A stretch of DNA of 43,346 nucleotides from a virus. Location of the stretch: the IMG/VR virus record IMGVR_UViG_3300044941_000427, positions 1-43,346 of that record, one strand, 5' to 3'. Both the position numbers and the translations under genes were made by a program. Positions 9,901 to 17,287 of the stretch are shown in pieces (the first letter of the stretch is position 1; the number at the start of each line of letters is the position of its first letter). The notes under the pieces were generated by a model, which was not told where the DNA came from, ran no database searches, and saw only the letters and a program-made list of their open reading frames with translations.

Positions 9901-10072
9901 GCCGGCCTTCGGCCGGGAAGCCGGTGGGGATGCCGTTCTCGTCGAGCACCCAATGGCGGGTCGGCTCGGCGAAGGGGCTGTTGAGGATGGGGTTGTCGAT
10001 GACAGTGGTAGGCACGTTACGATCATGCCAGGATCGTCGCCGACGTGCACTACCGAACCAGAAGGCTTTCAT
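6974..10072 (-). CDS. Type III-like restriction endonuclease subunit, DEAD/DEAH helicase-nuclease (BPTD_3080-like)
   Basis: A protein of about 1032 residues combining a superfamily 2 helicase with a nuclease. With the start used here, Walker A ATGAGKT is near residue 182, the DEAH box (LNDEAHHCY) near 318, and later helicase motifs include SMLTEGWDARTVTHVLG and EQVIGRALRR. Near the C-terminus RPDFIAVL and LVLEVKG supply a PD-(D/E)xK nuclease signature. It should cut unmodified DNA in an ATP-dependent manner with the methyltransferase encoded just downstream. ATG at 10072 overlaps the preceding stop (TGATG) and has GGAAAGGG upstream; GTG at 10015, just before the conserved-looking PTTVIDNPILNSPF, is an alternative start. 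Both active sites look intact. Confidence 0.85.
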   Translation of the reverse strand: MKAFWFGSARRRRSWHDRNVPTTVIDNPILNSPFAEPTRHWVLDENGIPTGFPAEGRRRSEFVVPVPPPKHKLKAQGSLDLEDNYGQRKPNDYINEIRSKVAAWRSLGEAGLRATVTPVTARLLQHWRDPTRQRRLFFCQVEAVETAIWLTEVAPRQELDRLRALSAEANPDLLRIAFKLATGAGKTTVMAMLIAWQTLNAARARNSTRFTDAFLIVAPGITVRDRLRVLLPSDPNNTYLLHDIVPREMRDDLQRARIVITNYHAFQRRETMEAPKLAKAILGGRDGPVETLETEGQMVQRVCGPLLGRRRIIVLNDEAHHCYREKPGGDEKMDAEGKAEAKKNNAAARLWISGIEALQRVVKHPVTVYDLSATPFFLRGSGYPEGMLFPWVVSDFSLIDAIECGIVKVPRVPVQDLAGADEPIYRHVYKHVRDRLPKAGRGKQAKALDPEDLPSQLVGALQALYGHYAKVFANWQAKGGPTPPVFIVVCNNTATSKLVFDWIAGYEKTEKAPDGTERTVLVPGKLPLLSNVEDGGPGQRRTAARARTILIDSEELESGEALSESFRKLAAPEIEAFKRELRARGRHAEAESLSDSDLLREVMNTVGQQGRLGEQIRCVVSVSMLTEGWDARTVTHVLGVRAFGTQLLCEQVIGRALRRVSYDPVGQDERGNGMFEPEYADVLGIPFSFVPANSAADYRPPKPTTRVHAVLPEREALEIRFPRVLGYRIVLPPGRLQARFTPESRLQITPDMAPPDAINAPFVGENIKLSLEELAETRPATVAFHLAGYTLERWFKDQEGNRKPWLFPSLLAITRRWMEECLTCVGGTFPAYLLWRDVGDKAAERIYRACAEHEEGAGTLRPIMDPYNETGSSRHVAFTTTKTNFWQTDPAKCQVNLVVCDGDWEAACAQALESMPEVLRYVKNNRLGFEVPYEHGGAEHQYRPDFIAVLDDGAGPDDPLHLVLEVKGERDAQDDAKHDTMARLWVPAVNGTGRYGRWDFLRLDGPYDTAEAIRRHLAGKPRQVAPLALTAA

Positions 10073-10461
10073 CAGCCCTTTCCGAGGGCTGCGCGCTGCT
10101 CCTCCCATGCCACCGGAAGGGGGGTCATGACCGCCGGCAGCCCCAATCCCTCCGGCTGCCGCCCGTCAAGCATGGCCTCGACGACGTCGGGCGCTAGCAG
10201 CGTCAGCTGCAGGATGCGGCCGAGATAGCCCCGGTCGATCCGCTCGGCGGCGGCCATCTCGCTGATCGAGGCGTAGCGGCCCTCGTCCAGCAGGCGCTGC
10301 CAGCGGTGCGCCCGGGCCAGCGCCTTCACCAGGGCCGGGTCGGCGCGGGTGCGACTCGGTGCCGTGGCTGCCCCACCCTCCGGCATCACCACCGTCTTCC
10401 GCCCCGGCCGCCGCCGGATCGCCAGCGGTACCCGGACCGTGATGCTGGTCGCCACGCTCAT
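10072..10461 (-). CDS. Small HTH-like protein of the recombinase operon
   Basis: A 129-residue basic protein. The C-terminal half contains YASISEMAAAERIDRGYLGR and ILQLTLLAPDVVEAMLDGRQ, which read as a ParB/KorB-like helix-turn-helix. The start ATG overlaps the recombinase stop by four bases (ATGA), and its own stop overlaps the start of the restriction nuclease by one base, so it joins the two halves of the operon. From memory, similar small proteins follow serine recombinases in other alphaproteobacteria. It may bind DNA as a regulator or recombination accessory protein; that role is inferred. Confidence 0.7.
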   Translation of the reverse strand: MSVATSITVRVPLAIRRRPGRKTVVMPEGGAATAPSRTRADPALVKALARAHRWQRLLDEGRYASISEMAAAERIDRGYLGRILQLTLLAPDVVEAMLDGRQPEGLGLPAVMTPLPVAWEEQRAALGKG

Positions 10462-11813
10462 GCGGCGGCCCGCAGCGCCTCGGGGCTGATCGCGCCGAGG
10501 TCGCGGACCAAGCCGGCCAGCCCCTCGACGCGGAGCCGGATGTCCGCGCCGGCGGGCCCGACCTCCACCCGCTCCACCAGCGCCCGCACGATGCGCGCCT
10601 GCTCGGCCGGGAACAGCTCGTCCCACAGCGGGTCGAGCCGCCCGAGCGCCTCCCGGACTTCCGCCTCGGTCAGGTCCGGCGCCTCGGCCCGCGCCGCGAG
10701 CCAGGTGCCGACCACCACCTCGGGCTGGCGCAGCAGCGCGCGCACCTGCTCCACCACCGCCGCCTCGATCGCCGCCGCCGACACGCGGCGGACGATGCCG
10801 TCGTCCTCGACGGCCCCGTCGCCCTTCAGCACCCGCTGGGCGACGTAGTAGCGGTAGAGGCGCCCGTTCTTCCGGCAGTGGGTCGGCGACAGCGCCCGCC
10901 CGTCGGGCCCGAAGATCAGCCCCTTCAGCAGCGCCGGGGTCTGCTGCCGGTTCCGGTTGGCGCGGACGCGCGGGCTCTCCCGCAGGATCGCGTGCGCCCG
11001 GTCCCACAGCTCGCGCGGCACGATCGCCTGGTGCTCGCCGCGGTAGATGTTGCCCTTGTGCGTGACCTCCCCGATGTAGGTCCGCAGGTTCAGCGCCTTG
11101 TAGACGTCGCCCTTGTCCAGCAGCTTGCCGGACTTGCTCGTCACCCCCTCGGCCTGCAGGCGGCGCACCGTCTCGACACCCGAGGCGGTCTCGACGAACA
11201 GCTCGAACACACGCCGCACCCGCGCGGCCTCGGCTTCGTTGACGACCAGCTTGCGGCTGGCGACGTCGTAGCCGAGCGGCACCTTGCCGCCCATCCACAT
11301 GCCGCGCGCCTTCGACGCCGCGACCTTGTCCCGGATCCGCTCGCCGATCACCTCGCGCTCGAACTGCGCGAAGCTCAGCAGGATGTTCAGCGTCAACCGC
11401 CCCATGCTGGTCGTGGTGTTGAAGGACTGCGTGACCGAGACGAAGGTCACCCGGTGCGCCTCGAAGGTCTCCACCAGCTTGGCGAAGTCCATCAGGGATC
11501 GGCTGAGCCGGTCGATCTTGTAGACCACGATGACGTCGATCAGGCCCTGCTCGATGTCGGCCAGCAGGCGCTTCAGCGCCGGCCGCTCCAACGTGCCACC
11601 CGAGAAGCCGCCGTCGTCGTAGCGGTCGCGGACGAGCACCCAACCCTCGGCGCGCTGGCTGGCGATGTACGCCTCGCAGGCGTCGCGCTGGGCGTCGAGG
11701 GTGTTGAACTCCTTGTCGAGTCCCTCGTCGGTGCTCTTGCGCGTGTAGACCGCGCAGCGGAGCTTCTTCACGTTCGCTGGCATGGTGGCATCGGCCCGCG
11801 TGCGGCGGCTCAC
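10458..11813 (-). CDS. Serine recombinase (resolvase/integrase family)
   Basis: A 451-residue serine recombinase. The N-terminal resolvase domain begins with RCAVYTRKSTDEGLDKEFN, where Ser27 (with this start) is the likely nucleophile; DRYDDGGFSGGTLERPAL and VYKIDRLSRSLMDFAKL supply the conserved arginines. A recombinase domain follows (MWMGGKVPLGYDV, then KALNLRTYIGEVTHKG). The ribbon region (GLIFGPDGRALSPTH, GRLYRYYV) has few cysteines, so a classical four-Cys zinc ribbon is not obvious. It is a plausible integrase for the prophage. Its ATG overlaps the DUF2924 stop by four bases; an alternative start is the ATG at 11783. Because it uses serine chemistry, attachment-site identity may be only a few bases. 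Confidence 0.9.
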   Translation of the reverse strand: MSRRTRADATMPANVKKLRCAVYTRKSTDEGLDKEFNTLDAQRDACEAYIASQRAEGWVLVRDRYDDGGFSGGTLERPALKRLLADIEQGLIDVIVVYKIDRLSRSLMDFAKLVETFEAHRVTFVSVTQSFNTTTSMGRLTLNILLSFAQFEREVIGERIRDKVAASKARGMWMGGKVPLGYDVASRKLVVNEAEAARVRRVFELFVETASGVETVRRLQAEGVTSKSGKLLDKGDVYKALNLRTYIGEVTHKGNIYRGEHQAIVPRELWDRAHAILRESPRVRANRNRQQTPALLKGLIFGPDGRALSPTHCRKNGRLYRYYVAQRVLKGDGAVEDDGIVRRVSAAAIEAAVVEQVRALLRQPEVVVGTWLAARAEAPDLTEAEVREALGRLDPLWDELFPAEQARIVRALVERVEVGPAGADIRLRVEGLAGLVRDLGAISPEALRAAA

Positions 11814-12328
11814 GCGTCACCTCCGGCGCGGCGGATGCCAAAGAACACCCAGCCGTTCCAGCGGGTGCCGGTGATGTGGCGCGCGATGGCCGAGAGCGAC
11901 CGATACGGCCGCTCCTCGTACTCGAAGTCGTCGGCGCGCACGGTGACCACGTGCTGCACGCCCTGCCACTCCCGGACGAGCCGCGTGCCGGGCAGCGGAC
12001 GGCTGTCGGCGCGGATGCGGCGCAGCACCACGTTGCCGCCGTCGAGCTGCTCGCCGAGCGCCTCGAGGCGTGCCCGCGTCTCGGCCTTCAGCCCGCCGTA
12101 GGCCAGTTCCTGGATGCGGTAGGCGAGCCGGCTCTGCAGGTACGGCCGGTTGAAGGGCGGCGGCTCCTTGCCGAACAGCGCCCGCCACTGCTCCTTCAGC
12201 TCCGCCGCCGTCGCGGTCCGCAGCGCGGCGAGGCGCGGCAGGACCTGCGCGGGCGGGATCTTCGGGACGGCGGGCGCCGGTGGCGGCACGTCCTGCCGCC
12301 TGGCCTTGGTGCTCGATCGTCGGGTCAT
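11810..12328 (-). CDS. DUF2924 domain-containing protein
   Basis: A 172-residue protein. The core has ELKEQWRALFGKEPPPFNR and YLQSRLAYRIQELAYGGL, then LPGTRLVREWQGVQHVVTV and YRSLSAIARHITGTRWNG, a pattern I recognise as DUF2924, commonly encoded directly upstream of serine recombinases in alphaproteobacteria. Its function is unknown; the constant pairing suggests an accessory role in recombination or its control. ATG at 12328 is chosen because GGAGAGAGGGAG lies just upstream and because it overlaps the stop of the small upstream gene by four bases. Confidence 0.85.
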   Translation of the reverse strand: MTRRSSTKARRQDVPPPAPAVPKIPPAQVLPRLAALRTATAAELKEQWRALFGKEPPPFNRPYLQSRLAYRIQELAYGGLKAETRARLEALGEQLDGGNVVLRRIRADSRPLPGTRLVREWQGVQHVVTVRADDFEYEERPYRSLSAIARHITGTRWNGWVFFGIRRAGGDA

Positions 12329-12543
12329 GCGACTCCCTCTCTCCTGGGGTTCGCATGACGGCGCTGCCGGGCGGTGGAGTGTAGGCGAACCTCTCCGCAC
12401 CCCCGGGCCTGCTCGGCGTCGCGCGCGAGTTCCTCGGCAGCGCGGCTCCTCAGCCGCAGCAGCCCGCGGGCGAGGAGGTCGCAGACCTCGCGGAGGTGGG
12501 GCGGGAGGTGGAGGTTGGATGCGGGGGGAATCGGGCGCGGCAC
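12325..12543 (-). CDS. Small protein leading the DUF2924-recombinase operon
   Basis: A 72-residue protein starting with GTG. Its centre, LPPHLREVCDLLARGLLRLR followed by SRAAEELARDAEQA, is a regular amphipathic helical region, and the C-terminus is rich in Arg/His. It overlaps the DUF2924 start by four bases (ATGA), the same spacing as the other junctions in this operon, which favours a real gene despite the small size. Function is unknown. Confidence 0.55.
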   Translation of the reverse strand: MPRPIPPASNLHLPPHLREVCDLLARGLLRLRSRAAEELARDAEQARGCGEVRLHSTARQRRHANPRREGVA

Positions 12544-12661
12544 CCCCCAGCATTACGCAGACAATCGCGATTCCGTATCACCGGCCATGCGGATTCCGCC
12601 CGGCCCAGGGATCCACAACTTCGGGTAGAGCGCCCGGGGAACAGCTCACCGGGATTCCCAG
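12544..12661. promoter_or_regulatory. Divergent promoter region between recombinase operon and phage early operon
   Basis: These 118 bases separate the minus-strand integration/restriction operon from the plus-strand early operon and must carry both promoters. A relatively AT-rich core (about 12551-12580, containing GCATTACGCAGACAATCGCG) is the likely control site. No clear consensus -35/-10 pair or perfect operator palindrome was seen. Confidence 0.4.
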
Positions 12662-13900
12662 ATGGCGCGTGACCTCCGGCGGTTCGTCAATCCCCGCTTC
12701 CTCGCCACCGTCGACCTCGGCCTGTTGCGGCGCCTGTTCGAGCGCCAGCCGGAAGGGGGCCGCGGCTGCGATCTGGCGGTGTTCGACCGGCCGGCGGCCG
12801 AGGCCCGCGCCGCCCTCGCCGCGCTCTTCGAGGGCCCGGAGGACGCGCTGCCGACCGGCCTCGTCGCCGACCTCCACCACATCGCCGAGCTCGGCACCGA
12901 GGCCGGCATGGCCCTCCTCCAGGAGCGCGCGGCGCGCCGCGGCGTCGAGATCGTCGGCCCGCGCGACCTGGTCGGGGAGCCGATCCCGCTCGACCCGAAG
13001 CACTTCGCCCTGCTCGCCTTCCTCGAGTACCGCGAGGTCTTCGACGCCGCCGCCGACGTCGCCGCGCTCTCGGCGCGGTCCTCCTTCGCCGAGTACGTCG
13101 GCCGGGACGAGAACGTCGAGCCGCGGCTCGACGAGACCGCCCGCGCCGCGTTCCAGGCGGCGGCACGGGCGATGTTCCAGCGCGACCACCGCGGCGCCTA
13201 CTGCCGCGTCGGCTGGTACGAGGACGACGACAAGCTGAACCTGGTCGTCACCCACGGCGCGCCGGTTTCCGTCGTCCCGGTGGTCGCCGGCGAGGGCGAG
13301 GAGGTGATCAGCTTCCGCAGCCTGGAGTACGCGGTGCTGTCCTACCAGGTCGGCACCGGCCGCCTCGGCGTCGCCGGCCTGCGCCAGGCGCTGCGGGCGG
13401 AGCTGGCCGAGCTGTTCGCCGTCCACATGCTGCGCCGGCCCGGCTTCTTCGCGGGGGAGGACTGCCAGGACCTCTACACGCTGGAGCGGATCGAGCGCGT
13501 CGGCCTCGGCTTCCAGGTCGAGCACGCCTTCGACCCCGGCATCCAGCGGGTCGACATCGTCGAGGTGCAGCTCGACCGGCTCGGCGCCGACGCGGGGCAC
13601 GGCGAGGCCGTGGTCGAGGCGAGCCACGTCACCCGCGCCTTCCAGGGCTCGGCCCTGCTCCGCGTCCGGGAGCACACCGACCGGGTGGTGTTCGGGCCCG
13701 GCCGCTACCGCCTCGGCCACGTGGTCCTGCGCGTCCACTTCGCCGGGCCGCGCCGCCCCAGCACGGTCACCGTCAAGATCAAGCCGCCGTCGCTGGCGGT
13801 GTTCAAGCGGCACCGCTTCGAGGCGCGGGTGATGGAGCTGCTGCGCCGCAACGGGTTCTGCCGTGACCGACAGCCTGGCCAGCTTGCTGCTGCGGCGTAG
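12662..13900 (+). CDS. Uncharacterised 412-aa protein, first gene of the phage early operon
   Basis: I do not recognise a family. The protein begins MARDLRRFVNPRFLATVDLG and has no visible signal peptide, membrane segment or nucleotide-binding loop. The middle contains YCRVGWYEDDDKLNLVVTHG, then a mixed strand/helix region with VEVQLDRLGADAGHGEAVVE. The C-terminal part carries STVTVKIKPPSLAVFKRHR and a final basic helix. It overlaps the next gene by 38 bases (next start GTG at 13863), so the two are coupled. Position just across from the recombinase promoter suggests an early regulatory or DNA-metabolism role, but nothing in the sequence proves it. Confidence 0.7.
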   Translation: MARDLRRFVNPRFLATVDLGLLRRLFERQPEGGRGCDLAVFDRPAAEARAALAALFEGPEDALPTGLVADLHHIAELGTEAGMALLQERAARRGVEIVGPRDLVGEPIPLDPKHFALLAFLEYREVFDAAADVAALSARSSFAEYVGRDENVEPRLDETARAAFQAAARAMFQRDHRGAYCRVGWYEDDDKLNLVVTHGAPVSVVPVVAGEGEEVISFRSLEYAVLSYQVGTGRLGVAGLRQALRAELAELFAVHMLRRPGFFAGEDCQDLYTLERIERVGLGFQVEHAFDPGIQRVDIVEVQLDRLGADAGHGEAVVEASHVTRAFQGSALLRVREHTDRVVFGPGRYRLGHVVLRVHFAGPRRPSTVTVKIKPPSLAVFKRHRFEARVMELLRRNGFCRDRQPGQLAAAA

Positions 13901-14837
13901 CGCGGCTGGCCCCGGTGCGGTGCTGTGGGGCCGCGACGCGGCGCCGCACTTCGGGCCGGCCTTCGACCGCCTGCTGGCCGACGGCGTCCTGACCGAGCGG
14001 GCGCCGGCCACCGTCTGGGCGCCGTGCCGCGCCTGCGACTGCGCCGCCCGCGCCCGACCGGTCGTGGAGATCGGCGGACAGCTGGTCGCCGAGTGCCCGG
14101 ACGACGCCACTGCCAGCATAGTGCTGGCCCCCCACGAGATCCGCAGCTTCGCGATCGACGTCGGCGCACTGGTCGCCACGCTGGCGGCCGCCTCGGGCCT
14201 GTCCGGCGCGCCGGAGCCGCTGGCGGAGGGCGCCTGGCACCTCGGCCACCTCGCGGACGGGCGCGCCGTCGTCCTGGTGGCGGACGAGGCGGCGGCCCGC
14301 GACCCGGGGCTCCTGGCGGTCCTGCGCGGCGCGGTCGCGCCGGCGGCCACGACGCTGCTGCTGCCCGAGGGCGTTCCGCCCGCCATGGGCCGTCGTCTCC
14401 GTGACGCCGGATGCCACCTGGTCGCCGCCGCCGAGGCGCTCGACGGGAGCGGCCTTCGGCTCCGTCGCGCCGCGCTGGCTCCGCCGTCCATCGGCAGCGC
14501 CCGGCTGGTGATACACCGGGCCGGCCGCACCGTCGCGCTGGACGGGCGTCCCGTCCCGATGACCGACCAGCCCTTCCGGCTGCTGCTCGCCCTGGCGGAG
14601 ACCGCCCGCCGGCACGCGGGCTACCTCGAGCCGAAGGACATCCAGGCCGCCGTCTACGGCCGGCTCAGCCCGCCCGAGGCGCGCGAGCTCCGCGATCTGC
14701 CGCGGGTCCTGAAGGACGCGCTGGCGGCCGGCCTGCCCGGGCCCGAGGCGAAGGCGGTGCGCGCCCTGATCCAGAACAGGCGCCCGGGCGGCTACCGGCT
14801 CGCCCTGCCGCCGGCCGCGATCGCCATCGAGGACTGA
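13863..14837 (+). CDS. Uncharacterised 324-aa protein with C-terminal winged-helix-like region
   Basis: Starts with GTG inside the end of the preceding gene. The N-terminal 90 residues include a cysteine cluster (PCRACDCAA, then a later Cys at ECPDD) that could bind metal. Residues from about 218 read LVIHRAGRTVALDGRPVPMT, then QPFRLLLALAETARR and LEPKDIQAAVYG, a layout similar to the OmpR-type winged-helix domain (beta platform, helix, recognition region). It is therefore a candidate DNA-binding regulator acting with the preceding protein. The family was not recognised and the domain call rests on pattern only. Confidence 0.65.
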   Translation: MTDSLASLLLRRSAAGPGAVLWGRDAAPHFGPAFDRLLADGVLTERAPATVWAPCRACDCAARARPVVEIGGQLVAECPDDATASIVLAPHEIRSFAIDVGALVATLAAASGLSGAPEPLAEGAWHLGHLADGRAVVLVADEAAARDPGLLAVLRGAVAPAATTLLLPEGVPPAMGRRLRDAGCHLVAAAEALDGSGLRLRRAALAPPSIGSARLVIHRAGRTVALDGRPVPMTDQPFRLLLALAETARRHAGYLEPKDIQAAVYGRLSPPEARELRDLPRVLKDALAAGLPGPEAKAVRALIQNRRPGGYRLALPPAAIAIED

Positions 14838-14961
14838 CCGCGGTCGGGCCAGCCGGCCGGGCCGCCCACACTCGGGCCACGCTTCGCCCACGCTCCACCC
14901 ACCCTGCGGCCGCCGCCCATCGGCAGTCTGCCCGTCGCCAACCGATGGAGCAGTCCTGCCG

Positions 14962-15537
14962 ATGCCCGCCCCGCCCAGCCTCGTCGCCCTCGACGCCGTC
15001 CACCGCCTCGCCGCACAGGAAGCGCGCCGGCTGTGCCGCCGCCTCGGCCTGCCGGCGCAGGAGCGCGAGGACGTCCAGCAGGAGCTGCTGGCCGACTTCC
15101 TGGCTCGCCTGCCGGCGTTCGACGCCGCCCGCGGCGCGCTCGCCGCCTTCGCGCGGGTCTGCTTCCGGCACCGGGCGGCGCGGATCGCGCGGGATGTGCA
15201 GCGCGAGCGCGCCGGCCGCCACCCGCTCTCCCTCGACGACGCGCTCCCCGGCGGCGACGGCCTGACGCTCGGCGACACCCTCGGCGAGGCGGACGGCTAC
15301 GCCGCCTGGTGCGGGCAGCCGACCGACGCCATCGCCGCGCTGGAGCGCCGCCTCGACCTGGAGCGCGCGGCGGCGGCCGCCATCGACCCCGAGGACCACC
15401 CGCTCTGCGCCGCCCTCGCCGAGCACACGCCGCACGCGCTCGGCGAGCGGCGGACCATGCCGCGCGCGCGGATCTACCGCCGCCTCCGCGAGCTGCGGCT
15501 GCGCCTGCTCGCCGCCGGCATCCCCTCGGCCGCCTGA
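14962..15537 (+). CDS. RNA polymerase sigma-70-like protein
   Basis: A 191-residue protein. The N-terminal half has the look of sigma region 2: EREDVQQELLADFLARLPAF followed by DAARGALAAFARVCFRHRAA, the pattern by which sigma factors contact core polymerase and the -10 element. The C-terminal part (ALAEHTPHALGERRTMPRAR and IYRRLRELRLRLLAAG) could serve as a region-4-like helix pair, although the classical region 4 motif is weak. A phage-encoded sigma-like protein could direct transcription of later phage genes. The 124 bases upstream hold no gene and may contain a promoter. Confidence 0.7.
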   Translation: MPAPPSLVALDAVHRLAAQEARRLCRRLGLPAQEREDVQQELLADFLARLPAFDAARGALAAFARVCFRHRAARIARDVQRERAGRHPLSLDDALPGGDGLTLGDTLGEADGYAAWCGQPTDAIAALERRLDLERAAAAAIDPEDHPLCAALAEHTPHALGERRTMPRARIYRRLRELRLRLLAAGIPSAA

Positions 15538-15561
15538 GACGGATCGCGAGGTCGCCGAGTA

Positions 15562-15912
15562 ATGCCGGTCATGGACACCCGCATCCCCGACACCCCGAAC
15601 GCGCGGGCGCCGCTCAGCGAGGCGGCGCTCTGCGCCTGGCTCGGCGCCGCCGCGCCCGGCGAGCGCCTCGCCTACCACCGCGGCTTCCTCGCCCGCGAGA
15701 CCTCGCCGCTGACGCAGCTGCTGCCCGACGCGGAGCGGCTCGCCCTGCTGCGGCTCGCCAACCGCGCCTGGGCGCTGGCCGAGGCCGGCCTCGCGCACCT
15801 CGTGCAGCGCCGCCACGGCGAGGAGGACTACTCCTACCTCATCGTCGCCCGCCGCCGCCCGCGCCGCGTCGCCCCGTCGGCCCTGCCGCTCCTGCTTGCG
15901 GAGGCCGCCTGA
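15562..15912 (+). CDS. Small uncharacterised phage protein
   Basis: A 116-residue protein (or 113 from the in-frame ATG at 15571). It contains APLSEAALCAWLGAAAPGER then LAYHRGFLARETSPLTQLLP and a C-terminal basic region after HLVQRRHGEEDYSYLIVARR. GAGG at 15548-15551 precedes the first ATG by ten bases. The stop overlaps the start of the next gene by one base (TGATG), so it belongs to the early operon. Family and function unknown. Confidence 0.65.
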   Translation: MPVMDTRIPDTPNARAPLSEAALCAWLGAAAPGERLAYHRGFLARETSPLTQLLPDAERLALLRLANRAWALAEAGLAHLVQRRHGEEDYSYLIVARRRPRRVAPSALPLLLAEAA

Positions 15913-16448
15913 TGGACGCGCGCAGCAATCGGCCGACGCTCGACAGCGTCCGTCACCTGCCGGTGGGCGAGGTCATCGCGCTGCCGGCCGAGCACCTCGC
16001 CCTGCTGCAGGCCGACGCGCGTGAGGCGGTCGAAGCCGCGAAGCGCCTGCAGGACTGGATCGAGGCCGCGGTGGCGCTGCGCTACGAGCAGCGCGCCATC
16101 GGCGCACGCGCTGCCGCCGGCAAGGACACCGGCACGGTGCGGTTCCAGGACGGCGCGGTGGAGGTCGCGGTCGAGCTCCCGAAGCGGGTTGAGTGGGATG
16201 GCCGGCGCCTCGCCGCGCTCGCCGAGCAGATCCGCGCCGGCGGCGAGGACCCGGCCGAGTACATCGAGACGGCGCTGCGCGTCTCGGAGCGCGCCTACGC
16301 CGCCTGGCCCGAGCGTATCCGGCAGGCCTTCGAGCCGGCCCGCACGGTGCGAACCGGCCGGGCGGTCTACCGCCTGACGATCTGCTCCGACCGCGAGCTG
16401 CGCGACGGCGGCTTCACCCTCGCTGGCGCGACCAGGGAGTCGCGCTGA
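15912..16448 (+). CDS. Uncharacterised early phage protein
   Basis: A 178-residue protein. Residues about 20-60 form a helical segment (VIALPAEHLALLQADAREAV, then a run with EAAKRLQDWIEAAVALRY), and the middle reads TVRFQDGAVEVAVELPKRVE followed by WDGRRLAALAEQIRAGGEDP. Such proteins sit just upstream of phage AAA ATPase/ssDNA-binding pairs, which suggests a role in phage recombination or replication, but no catalytic motif is visible. Start and stop overlap the neighbours by one base each. Confidence 0.7.
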   Translation: MDARSNRPTLDSVRHLPVGEVIALPAEHLALLQADAREAVEAAKRLQDWIEAAVALRYEQRAIGARAAAGKDTGTVRFQDGAVEVAVELPKRVEWDGRRLAALAEQIRAGGEDPAEYIETALRVSERAYAAWPERIRQAFEPARTVRTGRAVYRLTICSDRELRDGGFTLAGATRESR

Positions 16449-17284
16449 TGGCGCTGCGCATCGTCACCGCCGACGAGCGTCTCTCCGCCGCGGCGAACAA
16501 GACCACCATGGCGCTATTCGGCCCGAGCGGCGTCGGCAAGACCACGCTGGTCAAGACGCTGCCGCACGAGACCACGCTCTGCGTGGACCTCGAGGCCGGC
16601 ATGAAGTCCGTCCAGGACTGGCGCGGCGACAGCATCCCGATCCGCTGCTTCGAGGACGCGATCGACCTCGCCTGCTTGATCGGCGGCGTGAACCCGGCCG
16701 CCGACCCGAACGGCTACTTCTCGGTCGCGCACCACCAGCATCTGGTCGCCGCGCATCCAGACCTGGTCCGGCTGCTCGCCGGCAAGAGCATCGTCTTCCT
16801 CGACAGCATCACCGACCTGACCCGGCAGGCCATGGCGTGGGCGAAGACCCGGCCAGAGGCCTTCTCCGACCGTACCGGCAAGCTCGACACGCGCGGCGCC
16901 TACGGCCTGATGGCGCGCGAGGTGATCGGGCTGCTGAAGCACCTGCAGCACGCCCCGGGCAAGAGCCTGATCATGGTTGGCATCCTGGAGCGCGTGACCG
17001 ACGACCTCGGCCGCGTCTCCTGGCAGCCGCAGATGGAAGGCGGCAAGGCCGGCCGCGAGCTCCCCGGCATCGTCGACCAGGTGGTCTCCATGGCGCTGTT
17101 CTCGCGCGATGCGCAGGGCACGCTCGTGCACGATCCGGAGCGCGGCACCGAGCGCCGCCTCGTCTGCCGCACGGCAAACAGCTTCGGCCTGCCGGCCAAG
17201 GACCGGTCGGGCCGGCTCGATGAGACCGAGCCGCCCGACCTCGCCGCCCTTCTCCGCAAGATCAACCTCGCGCCCAGGAGCTGA
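16448..17284 (+). CDS. AAA-family ATP-binding phage protein (AAA_24-like)
   Basis: A 278-residue RecA-fold ATPase. Walker A is GPSGVGKT at 25-32, followed by TTLCVDLEAGMKSVQDWRGD, and Walker B is SIVFLDSITDLT. A segment about GKSLIMVGILERVTDDLGRV resembles the AAA_24/Sak4-type phage nucleotide-binding proteins. These usually work with an ssDNA-binding protein in single-strand annealing or replication; the next gene would fit that partner. It is the third of a run of genes with 1-4 base overlaps, so it is expressed with them. Confidence 0.8.
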   Translation: MALRIVTADERLSAAANKTTMALFGPSGVGKTTLVKTLPHETTLCVDLEAGMKSVQDWRGDSIPIRCFEDAIDLACLIGGVNPAADPNGYFSVAHHQHLVAAHPDLVRLLAGKSIVFLDSITDLTRQAMAWAKTRPEAFSDRTGKLDTRGAYGLMAREVIGLLKHLQHAPGKSLIMVGILERVTDDLGRVSWQPQMEGGKAGRELPGIVDQVVSMALFSRDAQGTLVHDPERGTERRLVCRTANSFGLPAKDRSGRLDETEPPDLAALLRKINLAPRS

Positions 17285-17287
17285 CGC

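Noticed and set aside
7004-10228. 1074-aa plus-strand frame opposite the restriction nuclease gene
   Set aside because: A shadow caused by high GC; the minus strand encodes intact helicase and nuclease motifs, and the plus-strand translation has no recognisable domain.
12578-14530. 650-aa minus-strand frame opposite the first early genes
   Set aside because: Low-complexity Arg/Ala/Gly-rich translation with no domain, and it would overlap the recombinase promoter region; the plus-strand genes have better codon use.
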